The translations under genes and the position numbers were made by a program. Below are positions 62,120 through 64,000 of a stretch of 64,000 nt of DNA, in pieces. Under the pieces are notes generated by a model. The model ran no database searches, was not told where the DNA came from, and saw nothing but the letters and a program-made list of their open reading frames with translations. This DNA comes from Vibrio aquaticus (GTDB lineage Bacteria; Pseudomonadota; Gammaproteobacteria; Enterobacterales; Vibrionaceae), in the NCBI RefSeq assembly GCF_003970385.1, contig NZ_RXZH01000001.1, positions 1,307,300 through 1,371,299 on the forward strand, read 5' to 3'. Within the stretch, counting starts at the first letter, position 1. Every line of letters starts with the position of its first letter.

Positions 62120-63520
62120 TTAGTCACTGCCGCGAGGCAACTCTTTCTGTCTTAACTTCTCATTTTTAAGTGTTCGATGGAGTAATTGACTGTAGATCGG
62201 CTGACCACCAAATAATTGAGCAAAAATCACTGCACCCAGACTGGTAATGATCAACGGTAAAATTAGGTAGTAGTTATTGGTCATTTCAATAACGAGTAAA
62301 ATCCCGGTGATAGGCGCTCGAACGGTCGCAGCGAATAACGCCCCCATACCCGCGATGGCAAACATCCCTGGGTCGATATTCAACTCAGGAAAGACGCTCT
62401 GAGCGATAAGGCCAAATGCATAACCAAACAGTGTGCCTAAAGCGAGCATGGGTGCAAAAATGCCACCAGGTGCACCAGAACCAAAACAGATCATGGTCGT
62501 AACAATGCGCGCCAAAAAGAGCATCAACAAGACGGTTGCGCTGTAGCCGCCATTCGTGATGGTCGGAATCAAACCGATACCACCACCAGTCACTTCTGGC
62601 AGGTAGAGCAGCATCAAACCAAAGAAGCCACCGATCAATGTCCCTGTTATCAAATAGCGTTTACGATCGTTATTGTGAATACGTACAAAGAGATCCTGAG
62701 ACAAGGTCACTAGGCTATTGAACAGCACGCCGAAAACGCCAAACAACCCACCAAGCAGCAAAAATAACCAAAGTGTTTCAAGCTCAGGTGCTTGGTATTG
62801 AGGCATTGTGATGACGGCATCTTGTCCGTTGATGTAGCGAAAAACAATGTTAGCGGAAACGGCTGAAATGATGACTGCACGAATCGAAATCAAAGAGTAG
62901 CGGAATTGAGGTCGCATCTCTTCAACGACGAACATAATACCGGCTAAAGGAGCGTTGAACGCCGCTGCCAAGCCACCCGCTGCCCCCGAGGCAAGCAAAG
63001 AATGTCGAGTATCATCATCTTTTACTTTAAAGATGTCGGTAACCATACGACCGATCGCCCCACCCATTTGAACAGTAGGGCCTTCTCGACCTAACACCAT
63101 ACCAGAACCCAGTGCACCCATACCTCCAAAGAATTTAACTGGAATCACGCGCCACCAACGCACTGGGCGAATGCCATCCATTGCGCCTTCTATTTCGGGA
63201 ATGCCGGATCCAGCAGCTTCTGGCGCAAACTTGTGTACTAAGAAATAGCCGATAAAGGCGAGTGTCGCACTGATTAAGAATGCGGCCAACCAGAGGGGAA
63301 GCGCCCCACCGATTTCATTTTTTAGCCAGTCGGTTCGCGTTTCAGACACAAAGTGAACCGCGATTTCAAAGTAGGTGCCGACCAGCCCAGCGAGCACACC
63401 GACAATCAACGAGAGTACAAGAACAGAGAAAGGTGTTTTATCTTTAGAGAGAAATTGGTTGATCGCATCTTTAGGGACGGCTGCGAGTAGGGATTGTTTG
63501 ATTTTTTCTCTCTTGGTCAT
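62120..63520 (-). CDS. clcA: H+/Cl- exchange transporter ClcA
   Basis: A 466-aa CLC antiporter. Chloride-site motifs are GSGIP (104-108), GREGPT with the gating Glu E146, and GSGAPGGIFAP. An inner-gate Glu (about 201, VVEEMRPQFRY) is present, so it should be a proton-coupled exchanger (acid response) rather than a channel or a fluoride CLC. Length matches E. coli ClcA. It is transcribed toward the TDT gene. Confidence 0.93.
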   Translation of the reverse strand: MTKREKIKQSLLAAVPKDAINQFLSKDKTPFSVLVLSLIVGVLAGLVGTYFEIAVHFVSETRTDWLKNEIGGALPLWLAAFLISATLAFIGYFLVHKFAPEAAGSGIPEIEGAMDGIRPVRWWRVIPVKFFGGMGALGSGMVLGREGPTVQMGGAIGRMVTDIFKVKDDDTRHSLLASGAAGGLAAAFNAPLAGIMFVVEEMRPQFRYSLISIRAVIISAVSANIVFRYINGQDAVITMPQYQAPELETLWLFLLLGGLFGVFGVLFNSLVTLSQDLFVRIHNNDRKRYLITGTLIGGFFGLMLLYLPEVTGGGIGLIPTITNGGYSATVLLMLFLARIVTTMICFGSGAPGGIFAPMLALGTLFGYAFGLIAQSVFPELNIDPGMFAIAGMGALFAATVRAPITGILLVIEMTNNYYLILPLIITSLGAVIFAQLFGGQPIYSQLLHRTLKNEKLRQKELPRGSD

Positions 63521-63738
63521 GAATGGAGGGACCTCGGTACAATGGGCGTCAACAATAGGTTATAAGTAAATTATACGCTCGCTGAACTGTAACCATAGCG
63601 ATAAGAATGAAATATTGAATTTCAAAATTGAGAGAGGTAAGAAAAGGGCAGATAGGTTGACGATTGCGCCACACAAGTCACAATTCTGAGATTAAGCTAG
63701 GGTTGTCTTGCTTGCAAATTAGCGTTTATAGGCCATAG
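63521..63738. other. Intergenic, clcA promoter side
   Basis: No gene seen. It would include the clcA promoter (minus) and a possible plus-strand promoter (TTGTCT, 18 bases, TATAGG) ending near 63732. Confidence 0.4.
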
Positions 63739-63935
63739 TTAAAGGGTAAGGCAATCTGGACCGACCCGCATGGAGGAAAATTCGCCTTACCTACAATTTG
63801 GATGGATTCAAACAAAAATATTGAAACGCCTCGTATATGATCAGGTCGCAACAACATGACCTCCTGATTCGCAAGCTCACGATTGAGTAACGAGGGATAG
63901 GGCGCACTTATTGGTGCGCCTTCTGTCGTTTTGGG
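63739..63935 (+). ncRNA. Candidate structured non-coding RNA ending in a terminator
   Basis: No plausible ORF is seen, but four nested or successive stems are visible: GGTAAGGC (63745-63752) with GCCTTACC (63784-63791); CCTCGT (63829-63834) with ACGAGG (63890-63895). The second stem encloses ATCAGGTC/GACC..TGAT (63840-63868, with a bulge) and CTCA-CGAT-TGAG (63876-63887). The series ends in GGCGCAC/GTGCGCC (63901-63920) with a T-rich tail. About six GGA triplets occur along it. It matches no RNA family I recognise, and transcription is inferred. Confidence 0.4.
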
Positions 63936-63941
63936 CTTCTA

Positions 63942-64000
63942 TTATCTTCGTTCTTCGTTATCGCGCTGATGGGTTTCTTTAACTTGGTTGATTGAGGTTA
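63942..64000 (-). CDS. Possible C-terminal end of a minus-strand gene running off the window
   Basis: On the minus strand a frame enters at 64000 and encodes TSINQVKETHQRDNEERR before a TAA at 63944-63942. The charged C terminus looks protein-like, but 18 codons are too few to identify a family or be sure it is coding. Confidence 0.35.
   Translation of the reverse strand, partial: TSINQVKETHQRDNEERR

Noticed and set aside
1..64000. Insertion sequences, prophage or integron cassettes
   Set aside because: I saw no transposase, integrase or attC-like elements anywhere in the window; the only mobility hints are the tRNA duplication and the damaged tRNA-Gly.

Overview
The window reads as a Vibrio chromosome, probably the second chromosome of a Harveyi- or Orientalis-type species. 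The strongest taxonomic evidence is the convergent pair cqsS/cqsA (CAI-1 quorum sensing). Other support comes from the moderate GC, the many two-component and c-di-GMP genes, and a set of accessory metabolic loci common on Vibrio chromosome II. Replicon and species are inferred, not shown. The window opens inside phnN, and a short minus-strand gene end may run off the right edge.

Layout. 1-6.5 kb: phosphonate genes phnN-phnP-acetyltransferase, then phnC-phnD-phnE-phnE and a GNAT acetyltransferase. 6.7-8.7 kb: a VOC protein, an AraC regulator and a 600-bp stretch with an orphan terminator. 8.7-12.5 kb: a triple RidA-domain protein and a TPR-GGDEF protein. 12.7-19.2 kb: a compact seven-gene operon made of a TPR-like exported protein, ABC ATPase, FtsX/MacB-type permease, LolA-like protein, outer-membrane barrel, LytS-type kinase and LytTR regulator. 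19.3-27.7 kb: serine hydrolase, a small protein, a D-glutamate catabolic set (dgcA, dgcN, LysR), yegD, soxR, msrA and yitT.

27.8-40.5 kb: a nitrate/nitrite assimilation island (nasA, cobA, ybiB-like, ANTAR regulator, nrtABC, nirBD) lying between two tRNA clusters that share a Leu(UAA)-Cys(GCA) pair and a similar promoter. nasA and nrtA each have a sigma-54-type promoter and then a leader ending in an intrinsic terminator just before the start codon. The ANTAR RNA-binding protein is encoded between them. This matches NtrC activation plus nitrate-responsive antitermination as known for nas operons. The island covers uptake (NrtABC), nitrate to nitrite (NasA), nitrite to ammonium (NirBD) and siroheme supply (CobA).

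40.6-50 kb: a lipoprotein, a Crp/Fnr regulator, and a VieSAB-like phosphorelay: a receiver-EAL protein and a receiver-TPR protein, divergent from a BvgS/EvgS-type hybrid kinase and a PAS membrane protein. 50-57.3 kb: MFS transporter, trxC, a fabH paralogue and sbcDC. 57.5-60.8 kb: cqsS and cqsA. 61-63.5 kb: a TDT-family transporter and clcA. The last 450 bases contain no long ORF but do contain several nested stems and a terminator, which makes them a candidate structured RNA.

The observations most worth a second look are the ANTAR-governed nas island between duplicated tRNA genes, a tRNA-Gly with its T-arm overwritten, the triple RidA fusion, the LytSR-controlled envelope export module, the rearranged VieSAB-like relay, and the RNA candidate at the right edge.
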